Assembly: GCA_036377595.1 (NCBI GenBank)
Contig: DASUYB010000089.1
Span: 1 to 64,000, forward strand
Direction: 5' to 3'
DNA: 64,000 nucleotides
Source: Longimicrobium sp.
GTDB lineage: Bacteria; Gemmatimonadota; Gemmatimonadetes; Longimicrobiales; Longimicrobiaceae
Shown here: positions 1 to 8,681 of the stretch, in pieces
How the letters are laid out: each line of letters begins with the position of its first letter
How positions within the stretch are numbered: the stretch's first letter is position 1
The notes under the pieces: generated by a model
Told to the model about the DNA's origin: nothing
What the model saw: the letters and a program-made list of their open reading frames with translations, nothing else
The model's database searches: none
Program-made: the position numbers and the translations under genes

Positions 1-714
1 CCGGTGCCGCTGTTCCCCGGCTTCGACACGCTGGGCACGCTCGAGCACATCATGACCACGGGGCACGAGCACACCTGGTTCATCCTCACCCAGAAGATCA
101 TCGAAAAGGAGTTCGCGCTCAGCGGCAGCGAGCAGAACCCCGACCTCACCGGCAAGAACGTGCGCATGGTGCTGGGCCGCGCGCTTCCCGGCGCGCCCGC
201 CCCGGTGGAGGCGTTCAAGCAGAAGGGCGCCGACTTCGTGGTGGAGAAGAACCTGCCCGACCTGGTGCGCCGGATGAACGCGCTGACCCCCGAGCCGCTG
301 CTGGACCCCGCGCAGGTGGAGCGCGAGGTGCGCGCGCGCGACCGCGAGCTCGACAACGTGTTCACCAAGGACGCGCAGCTCACCGCCATCCACGGCGCGC
401 GCAACTACCTGGGCGACAAGCTGATTCGCGTGGCCAAGCCGCATCGCCTGCTCGACCCGAAAGCCGGCCCGCTGATCGCCGTGCGCCTGCACATCCTCAC
501 CCGCAAAACGCTGGGCGGGCTGGAGACGGACCTTTCCTCGCGCGTGCTGCGGGAGGACGGCGAGCCGCTCTCCGGCCTGTACGCCGCGGGCGAGGCGGCC
601 GGCTTCGGCGGCGGGGGGATGCACGGCTACCGCGCGCTGGAAGGCACCTTCCTGGGCGGCTGCATCTTCTCCGGCCGCGCGGCGGGGCGCGCCGCGGCGG
701 GCGCGGTGGGGTGA
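1..714 (+). CDS. FAD-binding dehydrogenase, C-terminal part (runs off left edge)
   Basis: The frame is open at the left window edge, so the gene begins outside. About 237 residues are visible. They match the C-terminal half of FAD-dependent dehydrogenases of the 3-ketosteroid-dehydrogenase/fumarate-reductase flavoprotein group. The closing segment LYAAGEAAGFGGGGMHGYRA followed by LEGTFLGGCIFSGR is the conserved second FAD-contact region that ends in a helix next to the isoalloxazine ring. The N-terminal Rossmann GxGxxG is outside the window. The substrate cannot be told from this part. The gene stands alone on this side: the next 200 bases hold a dispersed repeat and the neighbouring genes are on the other strand. 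Confidence 0.8.
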   Translation, partial: PVPLFPGFDTLGTLEHIMTTGHEHTWFILTQKIIEKEFALSGSEQNPDLTGKNVRMVLGRALPGAPAPVEAFKQKGADFVVEKNLPDLVRRMNALTPEPLLDPAQVEREVRARDRELDNVFTKDAQLTAIHGARNYLGDKLIRVAKPHRLLDPKAGPLIAVRLHILTRKTLGGLETDLSSRVLREDGEPLSGLYAAGEAAGFGGGGMHGYRALEGTFLGGCIFSGRAAGRAAAGAVG

Positions 715-787
715 TGCGGACGGAGGAGAAAGGTGCCGAGTCGGGTGAAGCATTGGCGGGTCTGACCGAATCTCCGTGCTGACGCAA

Positions 788-858
788 TGATAGATCCTTC
801 GGCCTGCGAACGCTTGCGCAGACGCTGATTGCGGTCTGGCCGGCCTCAGGATGACGTC
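788..858. repeat. Dispersed intergenic repeat, half copy (GATCCTTCGG...CAGGATGAC type)
   Basis: GATCCTTCGGCCTGCGA near the left end and CCTCAGGATGACGTC at the right end match the right arms of longer palindromic elements at 35249-35432, 45381-45572 and 54728-54914. Only one arm is present here. Confidence 0.6.
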
Positions 859-931
859 GGCGTGGGATCGGTCCGGGTGCATCAACCCAATTCCCGGATT
901 CCGTATGATCATCCTATGATTGAGACAAAGC

Positions 932-967
932 GACGGGGCGGGAGGCCGCGCCGCCTCCCGCCCCGTC
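932..967 (-). terminator. Hairpin after the first CsbD gene
   Basis: A perfect 15-bp stem (932-946 with 953-967) and 6-base loop lies just downstream of the minus-strand CsbD stop. The following tract on that strand is only weakly T-rich (GCTTTGTCT). A similar GC stem (about 1439-1469) follows the second CsbD gene. Confidence 0.6.
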
Positions 968-982
968 CATCCGTCGGCCCGG

Positions 983-1252
983 TCAGCGGTCGCGACCGAT
1001 GGCTCTCTGGGCCTTCCCGAAGGTTTCCTGGATCTTCCCCTTCACCTGGTCGAGCTTGCCTTCCCGCTCCAGGCCCTCGGCCCGGGCACCGAGCTCCTCC
1101 TTCACCCGCCCCTTCACCTGGTCGAGCTTGCCCTCGCGCTCCAGGTCCTCGGCGCGGGCGCCGATCTCCTCCTTCACCCGCCCCCGCACATCCGTGGCGC
1201 GGCCCTCGAGCTGGTTCCCGACGCCCTTTCTGGTCATGTCGCGGTCCGCCAT
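983..1252 (-). CDS. CsbD-family stress-response protein with internal duplication
   Basis: An 89-residue, very hydrophilic, charged, alpha-helical protein of the CsbD type (small general-stress proteins of unknown biochemical role). The start MADRDMTRKG is chosen because GAGGT lies about 7 bases upstream; the open frame extends further 5' without support. Residues about 24-70 contain two nearly identical copies of the segment GRVKEE(I/L)GARAE(D/G)LEREGKLDQVK, so it is longer than the usual roughly 65-residue family member. It sits beside a second, normal-length CsbD gene on the same strand, each with its own GC hairpin, suggesting separate transcripts. The function is inferred only from the family. 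Confidence 0.8.
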   Translation of the reverse strand: MADRDMTRKGVGNQLEGRATDVRGRVKEEIGARAEDLEREGKLDQVKGRVKEELGARAEGLEREGKLDQVKGKIQETFGKAQRAIGRDR

Positions 1253-1490
1253 CGCACTACCTCGCTGTGAGAGTTCTCCGGCACCGAGGGGGGTGGGGAG
1301 GCCGCGCAAGGACGATACCCCACACCCGCGATGTGAACGGGGCTATCTTCAGGTCTGCCAAGAACGTACAACGCGAAACCCGGCGCAGGCGCGGGCGCTT
1401 GGATCCCCCTCCGGGGATCTCGGACCTCCGCACGAGACGGGGCGGGAAGCCGCGCGGCCTCCCGCCCCGAATTCCGTCACCGCGCCCCGG

Positions 1491-1694
1491 TCAGAGGTTG
1501 CGGCCGACGTCCTCCTCACCCTTGCCGAAGGTGTCCTGCAGCTTCCCCTTCAGCCGGTCGAGCTTGCCCTCGGCCTGGAGGCTCTCGTCGCCGGTCAGGC
1601 CCCCGACCGCGTCCTTCACGCGGCCCTTGAGGTCCTCGCCCTTGCCCTCGAGCTGGTTCTCCACGCCCTCGTTGATCATGTCGCGGTCCGGCAT
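1491..1694 (-). CDS. CsbD-family stress-response protein
   Basis: A 67-residue CsbD-like protein with the family pattern near the N-terminus (NQLEGKGEDLKGRVKDAVG) and a second helix EGKLDRLKGKLQDTFGK. The start MPDRDMINEG is supported by GGGAGGTGG a few bases upstream. It lies 240 bases upstream of a duplicated paralogue (983-1252) on the same strand. It is likely a cytoplasmic stress protein. No partner is visible. Confidence 0.85.
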   Translation of the reverse strand: MPDRDMINEGVENQLEGKGEDLKGRVKDAVGGLTGDESLQAEGKLDRLKGKLQDTFGKGEEDVGRNL

Positions 1695-1820
1695 CACTCC
1701 ACCTCCCAGGTGATAGGTCTCCGTCACCGGCAGGCGGAGGGGAGTGCAAAGCCTGTACCGCACCCGCCCGACGTGAGCGGAGTCATCCCCTTACGATTGC
1801 ATCACTTGCACGGCGTCCAA

Positions 1821-2519
1821 TCACGCCGCCGGCGCGGGCTCGTGGATCCCCTCCAGCCGCAGCGCGCCGGGCGCCAGCGGGTGCGCCTTCAGCAGCTGGG
1901 CGTAGTAGACGAGGTTGCGGGCGAGGTTCCGCGCCATGGCCGGCGAGGCGGGGTTGCGCAGGCGCTTCTCGCGGTCGTCCGCGGGCGGGAAGCCCACCTC
2001 GCCCACCCAGTACGCGGCGCACTCGGGCGGCAGGGTGAAGCCCATCCAGGTGAGCACCATCATGATGCTCCCCATCGTGGCCAGCGCGCCGTCCTCGCTG
2101 CCGGTGATCACGATCCCCGCCACCTTGTTGTACAGCGCGCTGCGCCCCGAGGCGTGGTACTCCTCGTCGAGCGCGTCCAGTCGCTCGATGGCGCGCTGCA
2201 TCAGGCTCGACCGCCCGCCCCACCACACCGGCGTGGCGAAGAGGACCACGTCGGCCGCCTTCAGCAGCCCCACGATCTCCGGCCACCCGTCGTCGTCCGA
2301 CTCGCGGAAGCCCAGCCCCACGGGGATGTTGCGGTCCGCCAGCCGCACCACGTCGGCGTGGACGGGCGCGTGCTCGCGCATGGCGTCGAGCACCAGGTCG
2401 GCGAGCTCGGCGGTGTTGGAGATGCCGGGCGCGTGCTTGAGCGAGCCGTTCAGCACCAGCACGCGCAGCTCGCGCGCGGCCGGCATGGGGCACGGAAGAT
2501 GGGGCTTCGGCTTGTACAT
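1821..2519 (-). CDS. Flavodoxin-fold NAD(P)H-dependent oxidoreductase
   Basis: 232 residues. The segment LRVLVLNGSLKHAPGISNT (about 18-36) is the FMN phosphate-binding loop of the NADPH-dependent FMN reductase/flavodoxin-like family. LFATPVWWGGRSSLMQRAIE (about 93-112) is the conserved loop that packs on the isoalloxazine ring. GIVITGSEDGA follows in the core strand. The predicted role is a cytoplasmic flavin or quinone reductase using NAD(P)H; the substrate is unknown. A GGAG sequence lies about 10 bases upstream of the start. It stands alone, with no recognisable partner. Confidence 0.75.
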   Translation of the reverse strand: MYKPKPHLPCPMPAARELRVLVLNGSLKHAPGISNTAELADLVLDAMREHAPVHADVVRLADRNIPVGLGFRESDDDGWPEIVGLLKAADVVLFATPVWWGGRSSLMQRAIERLDALDEEYHASGRSALYNKVAGIVITGSEDGALATMGSIMMVLTWMGFTLPPECAAYWVGEVGFPPADDREKRLRNPASPAMARNLARNLVYYAQLLKAHPLAPGALRLEGIHEPAPAA

Positions 2520-2877
2520 CGGCGGGATCTCCGAGAAAACGCGGGGATGACGGACGGGCGTGAATCACACCGCGTTTGGAGATCACGCCGCCGCAGCCGG
2601 TTACAGTCGACGGCAGGCGGGAACAAACGCTCCACTTGGAATTGTGGCGCCCGCGCACCACCTTGGTGCGGCTGCACCAGCGCGGTTCAGCCGCCGCGAA
2701 TGGGACATCAGGTTCTAAGTACAATCCCACCAATTACTTAGAAATGTCGAGCCAGGCGCCGTGAGATGGCGCCGGGCTTGCCGCGACCAGCGACCGTGCG
2801 ATTCCCATCGCCACACCACCACCCGACCTGTCCTGCCGGGTGACGGACGTCTCACTCAGCTCCAGGAGATCCCACGC
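2520..2877. other. Intergenic region between flavin reductase and subtilase genes
   Basis: 358 bases between divergent genes. It contains a lower-GC stretch (about 2715-2750, including two related TTAGAA/TACTTAG words) that could hold promoters. I could not assign -35/-10 boxes with confidence. Long frames crossing it are shadows. Confidence 0.4.
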
Positions 2878-4188
2878 ATGGCACGTCTCCACACTGCGGC
2901 CGTGGCCGCGCTGGTGCTGGCCGCCGCCTGCGCCGACGGCGGCGACACGGCGCTGGCCCCGACCACCGACGGACCGCAGCCCTTCGCGATGAAGGCCGTT
3001 CCCGAGCAGGTGATGCCGGGCGAGGTGCTGGTGAAGATGAAGCCGGGGATGAGCGCCTCGGTGCTCAGCGCCGCCCACGGGCTGCGCCTGAGCGCCACCG
3101 GCTACGCCGCCGCGTTCACCGTGCTGCAGGCCGAGGTCGGGCAGGAGCGCGCGGTGGCCGCCGAGCTGGCGAAGGACCCGCGCGTGCAGTGGGCCGAGCC
3201 CAACTACCTGCGCCATGTCGACGCCATCAATCCCAACCTGTGGGCGTTCTTCAACCCCGGCGGACTGAACATGACGTTCACGTCCGGGAAGAACTCCGGG
3301 CAGCCCATCGGTCCGAGCTACGCCTCGACGCTGGACTCCGACATGGACAACATCGAGGGGTACGCGGCGGGCGGCAGCGACGTGGTGATCGGCAGCATCG
3401 ACACCGGCGTGGACCTGACGCACCCCGAGTTCACCGGGCGCCTGATCGCCGGGCAGGACTGGTACAACAACGACAACAACCCGGCCGACGACGACGGCCA
3501 CGGCACGCACACCACCGGCACCATGGCCGGCGCCACGGTGGGCGTCGCCGGCGTCTCGGGCGCCGCGGCGCACGTCCGCGTGTACGTGCAGAAGGTGTGC
3601 GGCCGCCGCGGCTGCCCGGTGAGCGCCACGGCCAGCGCCATCCGTGCCGCCGCCGACTATCCGGGGATGGTGGCGGTGAACGTGTCGATCGGCGGCGCCG
3701 GGCTGTCGAGCGCCGAGGCCGACGCCATCGCCTACGCCACCGGCAAGAACGTGCTGGTGATCGCGTCGGCGGGGAACAGCAACGTGGGCACGGTGGAGTG
3801 CCCCGCCTGCGACCCCAACGCCATCTCGGTGGCCGCCACCACCTGGGCAGACCAGAAGGCGCCGTACTCCAACTGGGGCTCGGGGCTGGACATCAGCGCG
3901 CCGGGCGGCAGCTGCTACAGCAACACCACGTCCAACGGGTGCATCTACAGCGCGTACAAGGGCGGCGGATACGCCTGGATGCAGGGCACGTCGATGGCGG
4001 CTCCGCAGGTCACCGGCACGGCCGGCGTGGTGGCCTCGGTCACCGGCCTGCGCGGCGCCGCGCTGCGCAGCCGCATCCTGGGCACCGCCGACGACAAGGG
4101 CGCCAACGGCTACGACACCACCTTCGGCAACGGCCGCCTGAACACCTACCGCGCGGTCACCAACAGCTCGCTGGCCGCGGGGCTGTAA
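2878..4188 (+). CDS. Secreted subtilisin-family (S8) serine protease with I9 propeptide
   Basis: 436 residues. The start MARLHTAAVA is chosen for AGGAG 8 bases upstream. Residues 1-19 form a signal peptide ending LAAAC, a weak lipobox, so it may be a lipoprotein. An inhibitor_I9-like propeptide follows (about 40-115: GEVLVKMKPG ... VQWAEPNYL). The catalytic triad is complete: D175 in GSIDTGVDLTHPEF, H208 in DGHGTHTTG and S372 in GTSMAAPQ. The oxyanion Asn is N300 in SAGNSN. Several Cys pairs (KVCGRRGC, ECPAC, SCYSN...GCIYS) suggest disulfides and export. It is monocistronic: a strong terminator follows 24 bases after the stop. Confidence 0.93.
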   Translation: MARLHTAAVAALVLAAACADGGDTALAPTTDGPQPFAMKAVPEQVMPGEVLVKMKPGMSASVLSAAHGLRLSATGYAAAFTVLQAEVGQERAVAAELAKDPRVQWAEPNYLRHVDAINPNLWAFFNPGGLNMTFTSGKNSGQPIGPSYASTLDSDMDNIEGYAAGGSDVVIGSIDTGVDLTHPEFTGRLIAGQDWYNNDNNPADDDGHGTHTTGTMAGATVGVAGVSGAAAHVRVYVQKVCGRRGCPVSATASAIRAAADYPGMVAVNVSIGGAGLSSAEADAIAYATGKNVLVIASAGNSNVGTVECPACDPNAISVAATTWADQKAPYSNWGSGLDISAPGGSCYSNTTSNGCIYSAYKGGGYAWMQGTSMAAPQVTGTAGVVASVTGLRGAALRSRILGTADDKGANGYDTTFGNGRLNTYRAVTNSSLAAGL

Positions 4189-4212
4189 GCCTCTCCGGTC
4201 TCCGCGGACAAG

Positions 4213-4254
4213 ACGGCGAGGCCGCACCTCCGGGTGCGGCCTCGCCGTTTTTTT
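4213..4254 (+). terminator. Rho-independent terminator of the subtilase gene
   Basis: A 16-bp perfect stem (4213-4228 with 4233-4248) with loop TCCG is followed by a run of seven or eight T. Confidence 0.93.
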
Positions 4255-4440
4255 GGTGCGAGAGTGCGAAAGTGCGAGAGTGCGAGAGTGCGAGAGTGCG
4301 AGAGTGCGAGAGTGCGAGAGAGTGCGCCAGTTCCGGCGCGAACTGCCGCACTCAGCACTCAGCCTCAGCACTCTCGCACCTTCGCACCTTCGCACCTTCG
4401 CACCTTCGCACCTTCGCACCTTCGCACCTTCTCACTCTCA
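4255..4440. repeat. Palindrome of 8-bp tandem words (GTGCGAGA / CGCACCTT)
   Basis: The left arm (about 4256-4328) is a run of GTGCGAGA units. The right arm (about 4370-4438) is a run of CGCACCTT units, the near-complement of the left. It lies between the convergent subtilase and ABC ATPase genes. Each arm is internally more uniform than the two arms are to each other. Confidence 0.85.
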
Positions 4441-5166
4441 CGCCGTCGCCAGCATCGCCGCCGGGTGCTCGTGCCCCTCGGGGAGCGCGTCGACCACGCG
4501 GCCATCGAACAGGTGGATGGTGCGCTCGGCGTACTCGGCGTAGCGCGGGTCGTGCGTCACCATCACGATGGTCGAGCCCTGGCGGTGAAGGTCGGCCAGC
4601 AGGTCCATCACGTGGCCGCCGTTGGCCGAGTCCAGGTTCCCCGTCGGCTCGTCGGCCAGGAGGACGGAGGGTCCGCCGGCGATGGCCCGCGCCACGGCCA
4701 CGCGCTGCTGCTGGCCGCCGGAGAGCTGCGACGGGTAGTGCTTCGTCCGGTGGTCCATCCCCACCTTCTGCAGCGCCTCGGCCACGCGCGCGCGGCGCTC
4801 GGCGGCGCCCATCCCGCGGTAGGTCAGCGGCAGCTCCACGTTCTCGGCCACCGTCAGGTCGCCGATCAGGTTGAACGCCTGGAAGATGAAGCCGATCTCG
4901 CGGTTGCGGATCGTGGCCCGCTGCGCCGGGGTCAGCCGCGCCACCGGCTGCCCGTTCAGCACGTGCTCGCCCGCGGTGGGCGAGTCGAGCAGGCCGAGGA
5001 TGGACAGCAGCGTGGTCTTGCCGCACCCCGACGGGCCGGCGATGGACACGTACTCGCCGCGGCGGATGTCCAGGCTCACGCCGGCCAGCGCGTGCGTCTC
5101 CACCTCCTCGGTCAGGAACACGCGGGTCACGTCCGCCATCCGGATCAGGGCGTCGTTCGCTTTCAT
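4438..5166 (-). CDS. ABC transporter ATPase, LolD/MacB type
   Basis: 242 residues with all nucleotide-binding motifs: Walker [10 protein letters not shown] (44-52), Q-loop [10 protein letters not shown], signature [16 protein letters not shown], Walker [13 protein letters not shown] and H-loop [18 protein letters not shown]. The TGNLDS sequence and overall pattern place it in the MacB/LolD/FtsE group, whose members drive periplasmic mechanotransmission rather than classic import. GGAG lies about 10 bases before the ATG. The gene follows its permease (5228-7639) by 61 bases on the same strand, so they form one ABC unit. Its last bases reach the tandem-repeat palindrome at 4255-4440. Confidence 0.92.
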   Translation of the reverse strand: MKANDALIRMADVTRVFLTEEVETHALAGVSLDIRRGEYVSIAGPSGCGKTTLLSILGLLDSPTAGEHVLNGQPVARLTPAQRATIRNREIGFIFQAFNLIGDLTVAENVELPLTYRGMGAAERRARVAEALQKVGMDHRTKHYPSQLSGGQQQRVAVARAIAGGPSVLLADEPTGNLDSANGGHVMDLLADLHRQGSTIVMVTHDPRYAEYAERTIHLFDGRVVDALPEGHEHPAAMLATA

Positions 5167-5227
5167 CGTTCTTTATCTCCGGTCTCAAGTCGGTGCGCCG
5201 GCCCGCGCGGGGCCGGCGCGGTTCGGT

Positions 5228-7639
5228 TCACTCGTAGCGGAGCGCCACCATGGGGTCCACGCGGGTGGCGCGGCGCGCGGGGATCCACGACGCGGCCAAG
5301 GCCGACAGGATCAGCACCGCGAAGGTGACGCCCACCACCACCGGGTCCAGGAAGCTCACCTGGAAGAGGATGATCTTGAGCCCGCTGGAGAGCAGGAACG
5401 CCAGACCCGAGCCGAGCAACAGCCCGATCGCCAGCTGAATGGCCCCCTGGCGCATCACCAGCCGCACCACGTCGGCGGGCTGCGCCCCCAGCGCCATGCG
5501 CACGCCCATCTCGCGGGTGCGGCGCGCCACGTTGAAGGCCATCACCCCGTACAGCCCCACGGCGGCCAGCACCAGCGCCACCGCGCCCATGATCATGAAC
5601 AGCGCCCCGAACACCCGGTAGAACCAGGTCTGCTCGTCGATCCGCTCCTGCAGCGTCTTGACGAAGTAGATGGGAAGGTCGGGGTCCATGCTGCCCACCA
5701 GGCCCCGCACCGGCGCCGTCATGCTCCCCGGCGTCACGCCGCGCGGGCGGATCACGACGGAGACGAAGCGCTGCGGCGACTGGGCGAAGGGAACGTAAAC
5801 CGACTCGGGATCCTCGTTCTCGGGCCCGTCGTTCCACATGTCGGGCACCACGCCCACGATCGTCCGCCACGGCTCGGTGCTCTTCGAGTCGCCGAAGCGC
5901 ACGCGCCGGCCGATGGGGCTCTCGCGCCCGAAGTGCTTCACCGCGAACGCGTGGTTCACGATCGCCACCGGCACCCCCGCCTGCGTGTCGGAGGTGTTGA
6001 AGTCTCGCCCGTCGACCGACACCTGGAAGGTGCGGAAGTACCCCGGGTAGGTGTTGATGAAGTGCGCTTCGGGAATGTCGCGGTCCTGCGCGTACACCTT
6101 TCCCTCCACCATCATGGAGATGGTCGGCGCGCCGAGCCCGGGAAGCATCCCGGTCAGCGTGTAGCTCTCCACCCCCTGCACCTCGGCCAGGCGCTGGTAG
6201 AGCTGGTCGTAGAAGCGGATCTGCGCCGCGCTGTCGCGGTAAGCGGTCTCCGGCAGCCCCACGCGCGCGGTGAAGATCGACCGGGTGGGGAAGCCGTAGT
6301 CCATGTTGCGCAGCTTGGTCACGCTCTTGATCGTCAGGCCGGCAGCGACGAGGAGGCCGACGGAGAGCGCGATCTCGAACACCACCAGCGCGCGCGACAG
6401 GCGGCCCCCGCGGAAGCTGCTGGACCCGCGCGACTCGTCCTTCAGCACCTCGTTGACGTTGGCGCCCGACGCGCGGATCGCGGGAAGGACGCCGGCGACG
6501 AAGGTGGCGAAGAGGGTGATCGCCAGCACGAACAGGAGGATCGGGCCGTCGATCCGGATGTCGATCCAGAAGGGCGGCTCGGTGCTGGCGATGGCCGCGT
6601 TGAACAGCTTCACCCCCTCGGCGGCCAGGCCCACGCCGAGAACGGCGGCCACGATCGCCATCGCCAGCGGCTCGGTGAGGAACTGGAGGATGACGCGGCC
6701 GCGGCTGGCGCCCATTGCCGTGCGGATCCCCACCTCCTTGGCGCGCATGGCGGCCTGGGAGAGGAGGAGATTCGCCACGTTGGCGCAGGCGATCAGCAGC
6801 ACCAGGAAGACGGCGAAGAGCATGGTCTGCAGCAGCCTGGTCGGCTCGTCGCCGATGAAGCTCTTGGTGTACGGCTCCACATAGGCGGAGATGTCCTTGT
6901 TGCTCTCGGGATACTGCGCGGCCAGGCGCCGGGCGATCCCCCGCATCTCCACGTTGGCGCGGTCGATCGTCATCCCTTCCTTCAGCCGCGCGAACACGAA
7001 CAGGTCGGTGCCGTCGCCGCGCTTGGCGGGAAGCGCCTGGCGGAGCGGAAGCCACAGCTTCTCGCTGGCGGGGAAGGCGAAGCGCGGCGGCATCACGCCG
7101 ATGACCTCGGCCTGCTCGCCGTTGACGCGGATGGTGCGGCCGATGACGCCGCGGTCGCCGCCGTAGCGGCTCTGCCACAGCTCGTAGCCCAGGATGGCCA
7201 CGGCGGGCGCGCCCACGGCGTCCTCGCCGGGGCGGAAGGTGCGGCCCAGATACGGCTTGGCGCGCAGGAGCTGGAAGGCGTTGGCGCTCAGGTAGGCGCC
7301 GTCGAAGCGCTCGGGCTTCTCGGCGCCGCTCACGTTCATGGTGCCGTTGGTGAACGCGGCCACGCCCTCGAACACGTGCTGCTGCGCGCGGTAGTCGGCG
7401 AAGTCGTGCAGCGTGACGGAAAGCTCGTGCTGGTCGCGCACCGGGTTCTCGCGGCGGACGCTGACCACGCGCTCGCCGTGCTCGAAGGGGAGCCCGCGCA
7501 TCAGCGCGCCATACACGATGCTGAACATCGTGGTGGTCAGCCCGATCCCCAGCGCCAGGGTCACGACCGACACGGCCGAGAACCCCGGGTTGTGGAGGAG
7601 CTTCCGCGCGCCGTAGCGGAGGTCCTGTAGAAGGCTCAT
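5228..7639 (-). CDS. ADOP-type ABC permease (two fused MacB/FtsX modules)
   Basis: 803 residues starting MSLLQDLRYGARKLLHNPGF; the longer frame upstream lacks family similarity. The N-terminal QDLRYGARKLLHNPGFSAVS plus VTLALGIGLTTTMFSIV is the hallmark of the 'acidobacterial duplicated orphan permease' family. Two copies of a MacB periplasmic domain and FtsX four-helix module follow. The first FtsX region is at about 305-440 (ANVANLLLSQAAMRAKEVGI). The second is at about 690-800 (GLYGVMAFNVARRTREMGVR, ending DPMVALRYE). It presumably partners the ATPase gene just downstream. The exported substrate is unknown; family roles include drug or peptide efflux and envelope stress. Confidence 0.9.
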   Translation of the reverse strand: MSLLQDLRYGARKLLHNPGFSAVSVVTLALGIGLTTTMFSIVYGALMRGLPFEHGERVVSVRRENPVRDQHELSVTLHDFADYRAQQHVFEGVAAFTNGTMNVSGAEKPERFDGAYLSANAFQLLRAKPYLGRTFRPGEDAVGAPAVAILGYELWQSRYGGDRGVIGRTIRVNGEQAEVIGVMPPRFAFPASEKLWLPLRQALPAKRGDGTDLFVFARLKEGMTIDRANVEMRGIARRLAAQYPESNKDISAYVEPYTKSFIGDEPTRLLQTMLFAVFLVLLIACANVANLLLSQAAMRAKEVGIRTAMGASRGRVILQFLTEPLAMAIVAAVLGVGLAAEGVKLFNAAIASTEPPFWIDIRIDGPILLFVLAITLFATFVAGVLPAIRASGANVNEVLKDESRGSSSFRGGRLSRALVVFEIALSVGLLVAAGLTIKSVTKLRNMDYGFPTRSIFTARVGLPETAYRDSAAQIRFYDQLYQRLAEVQGVESYTLTGMLPGLGAPTISMMVEGKVYAQDRDIPEAHFINTYPGYFRTFQVSVDGRDFNTSDTQAGVPVAIVNHAFAVKHFGRESPIGRRVRFGDSKSTEPWRTIVGVVPDMWNDGPENEDPESVYVPFAQSPQRFVSVVIRPRGVTPGSMTAPVRGLVGSMDPDLPIYFVKTLQERIDEQTWFYRVFGALFMIMGAVALVLAAVGLYGVMAFNVARRTREMGVRMALGAQPADVVRLVMRQGAIQLAIGLLLGSGLAFLLSSGLKIILFQVSFLDPVVVGVTFAVLILSALAASWIPARRATRVDPMVALRYE

Positions 7640-7831
7640 GGGTCCGGCTCTGCTGTAGGGGTGCGGAGCGCGCGGGTCGCCGCCCCGGGCCCGGTCGGCC
7701 GGGCGAGAGTGGAGGGAGGCCCGGTGCCGGTGTTCTGAGATTGCGCTGGCCCCTACGGGAGCACCCGGACGGAGGTTTCGCTCCCCCGCGGATTCGTTCC
7801 ACCGCGGCACGAAGCGGCCATGACGGGGATG

Positions 7832-7875
7832 AAAAAACGAGGAGGAGCGATCAGGTTCGATCTCTCCCTCCTCTT
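7832..7875 (-). terminator. Probable terminator of the small antitoxin-like gene
   Basis: An imperfect GAGGAGGAG/CTCCCTCCTC stem is followed, in minus-strand direction, by six T (AAAAAA at 7832-7837 on the plus strand). Confidence 0.55.
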
Positions 7876-7923
7876 CACTTCTCTCGCGCGATAATCACGC
7901 GGAGCGCCAATCACCAAAAACGC

Positions 7924-8139
7924 TTACATAGTTTCGTCTTCACCGTAGATGTCGCGGATGCTGTGCGAGCCTGCCATGCGTCGCACACCCTCGAGCACCT
8001 CTGCTTTGAAGGCGATCATATCGAGCGCGGCGTCGACCGTCTCGGATGCCGTCCTGGTTCCGAGGATCTTCTGTACACGCTCGAGCTTGTCCTGTGAAAT
8101 CCGCATGGTTTTGCGGACGATGCGCTCGGGCCGATGCAT
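7924..8139 (-). CDS. Small antitoxin-like protein (VapB-like), no adjacent toxin
   Basis: 71 residues. GGAGAG lies about 5 bases before the ATG. The core RISQDKLERVQKILGTRTASETVDAALDMIAF resembles the N-terminal strand-helix-helix DNA-binding unit of VapB/ribbon-helix-helix antitoxins. The acidic tail (IYGEDETM) could be the toxin-binding end. No toxin gene lies on either side: downstream is a terminator, and upstream, 14 bases away, is a receiver-domain gene. It may be a solitary antitoxin or a simple regulator. Identification is by pattern only. Confidence 0.55.
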   Translation of the reverse strand: MHRPERIVRKTMRISQDKLERVQKILGTRTASETVDAALDMIAFKAEVLEGVRRMAGSHSIRDIYGEDETM

Positions 8140-8153
8140 GGTCTCTCCACCGG

Positions 8154-8525
8154 TTACGCGGGGCCGATGCGGGTGCGGACGTCGGCGAGGAAGTGGGGCG
8201 GGAGGACGGGCTTGATGAGCACGCCGTCGAACCCCTCGCGCTCCAGCCCCTCGCGGTCGATGGAGAGCGCCATCGCCGTCAGCATCACCACGGGAATGTG
8301 GCGGGTGCGCGCGTCGGACTTGATCAGGCGCGTGGCCTCGCGGCCGTCCATCACCGGCATGGCCAGGTCCATCACCACCAGGTCGGGATGGTGCTGCAGC
8401 ACCATCTCCACCGCCTCGCGGCCGTTGCGCGCGCCGAGCGTGCGGTAGCCCTCGCGCTCCAGCATCAGCTGCAGCGCGACGCGGTTGTCCTCGTGGTCGT
8501 CGGCCAGCAGGACGGTTTTCGGCAT
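8154..8525 (-). CDS. Stand-alone response-regulator receiver protein (CheY/DivK-like)
   Basis: 123 residues, a single receiver domain with no output domain. Acidic pocket D9-D10 (LLADDHEDNR), phospho-acceptor D53 (LVVMDLAMPVMDG), conserved T83 (MLTAMA) and K105 (LIKPV) are all present, so it should be phosphorylated by a histidine kinase. No kinase is encoded nearby. The MPVMDGREATRLIKSD segment is typical of single-domain regulators that signal through protein contact. The start MPKTVLLADD is chosen because the family begins here; upstream residues are unsupported. Confidence 0.88.
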   Translation of the reverse strand: MPKTVLLADDHEDNRVALQLMLEREGYRTLGARNGREAVEMVLQHHPDLVVMDLAMPVMDGREATRLIKSDARTRHIPVVMLTAMALSIDREGLEREGFDGVLIKPVLPPHFLADVRTRIGPA

Positions 8526-8681
8526 CGCGGCGCGGTTCGGGAGGGTGGTGCCCGTGTGTGGCGGTATGCGGAAGGTGACCAGCGCCGCGCCGCCGCGCAA
8601 GCGCCCGCCGCCCTGCATCGCAGGCCTCGCCCGACGCGCAAGAACGGCGCCGTCAAAGTAACGGAGTGTACGCCCTTGCAC

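Noticed and set aside
999-2741. 580-codon open frame on the plus strand over the CsbD and flavin-reductase genes
   Set aside because: Antisense to three recognisable genes; long open frames in other phases are expected at this GC content and the translation is low-complexity Arg/His/Gly.
4255-4440. Possible CRISPR array
   Set aside because: Units are 8 bases, contiguous, with no spacers and no cas genes.
4871-7630. 919-codon plus-strand frame and 879-codon minus frame over the ABC permease
   Set aside because: Shadows of the ADOP permease; only the 803-residue frame has membrane helices and family motifs.
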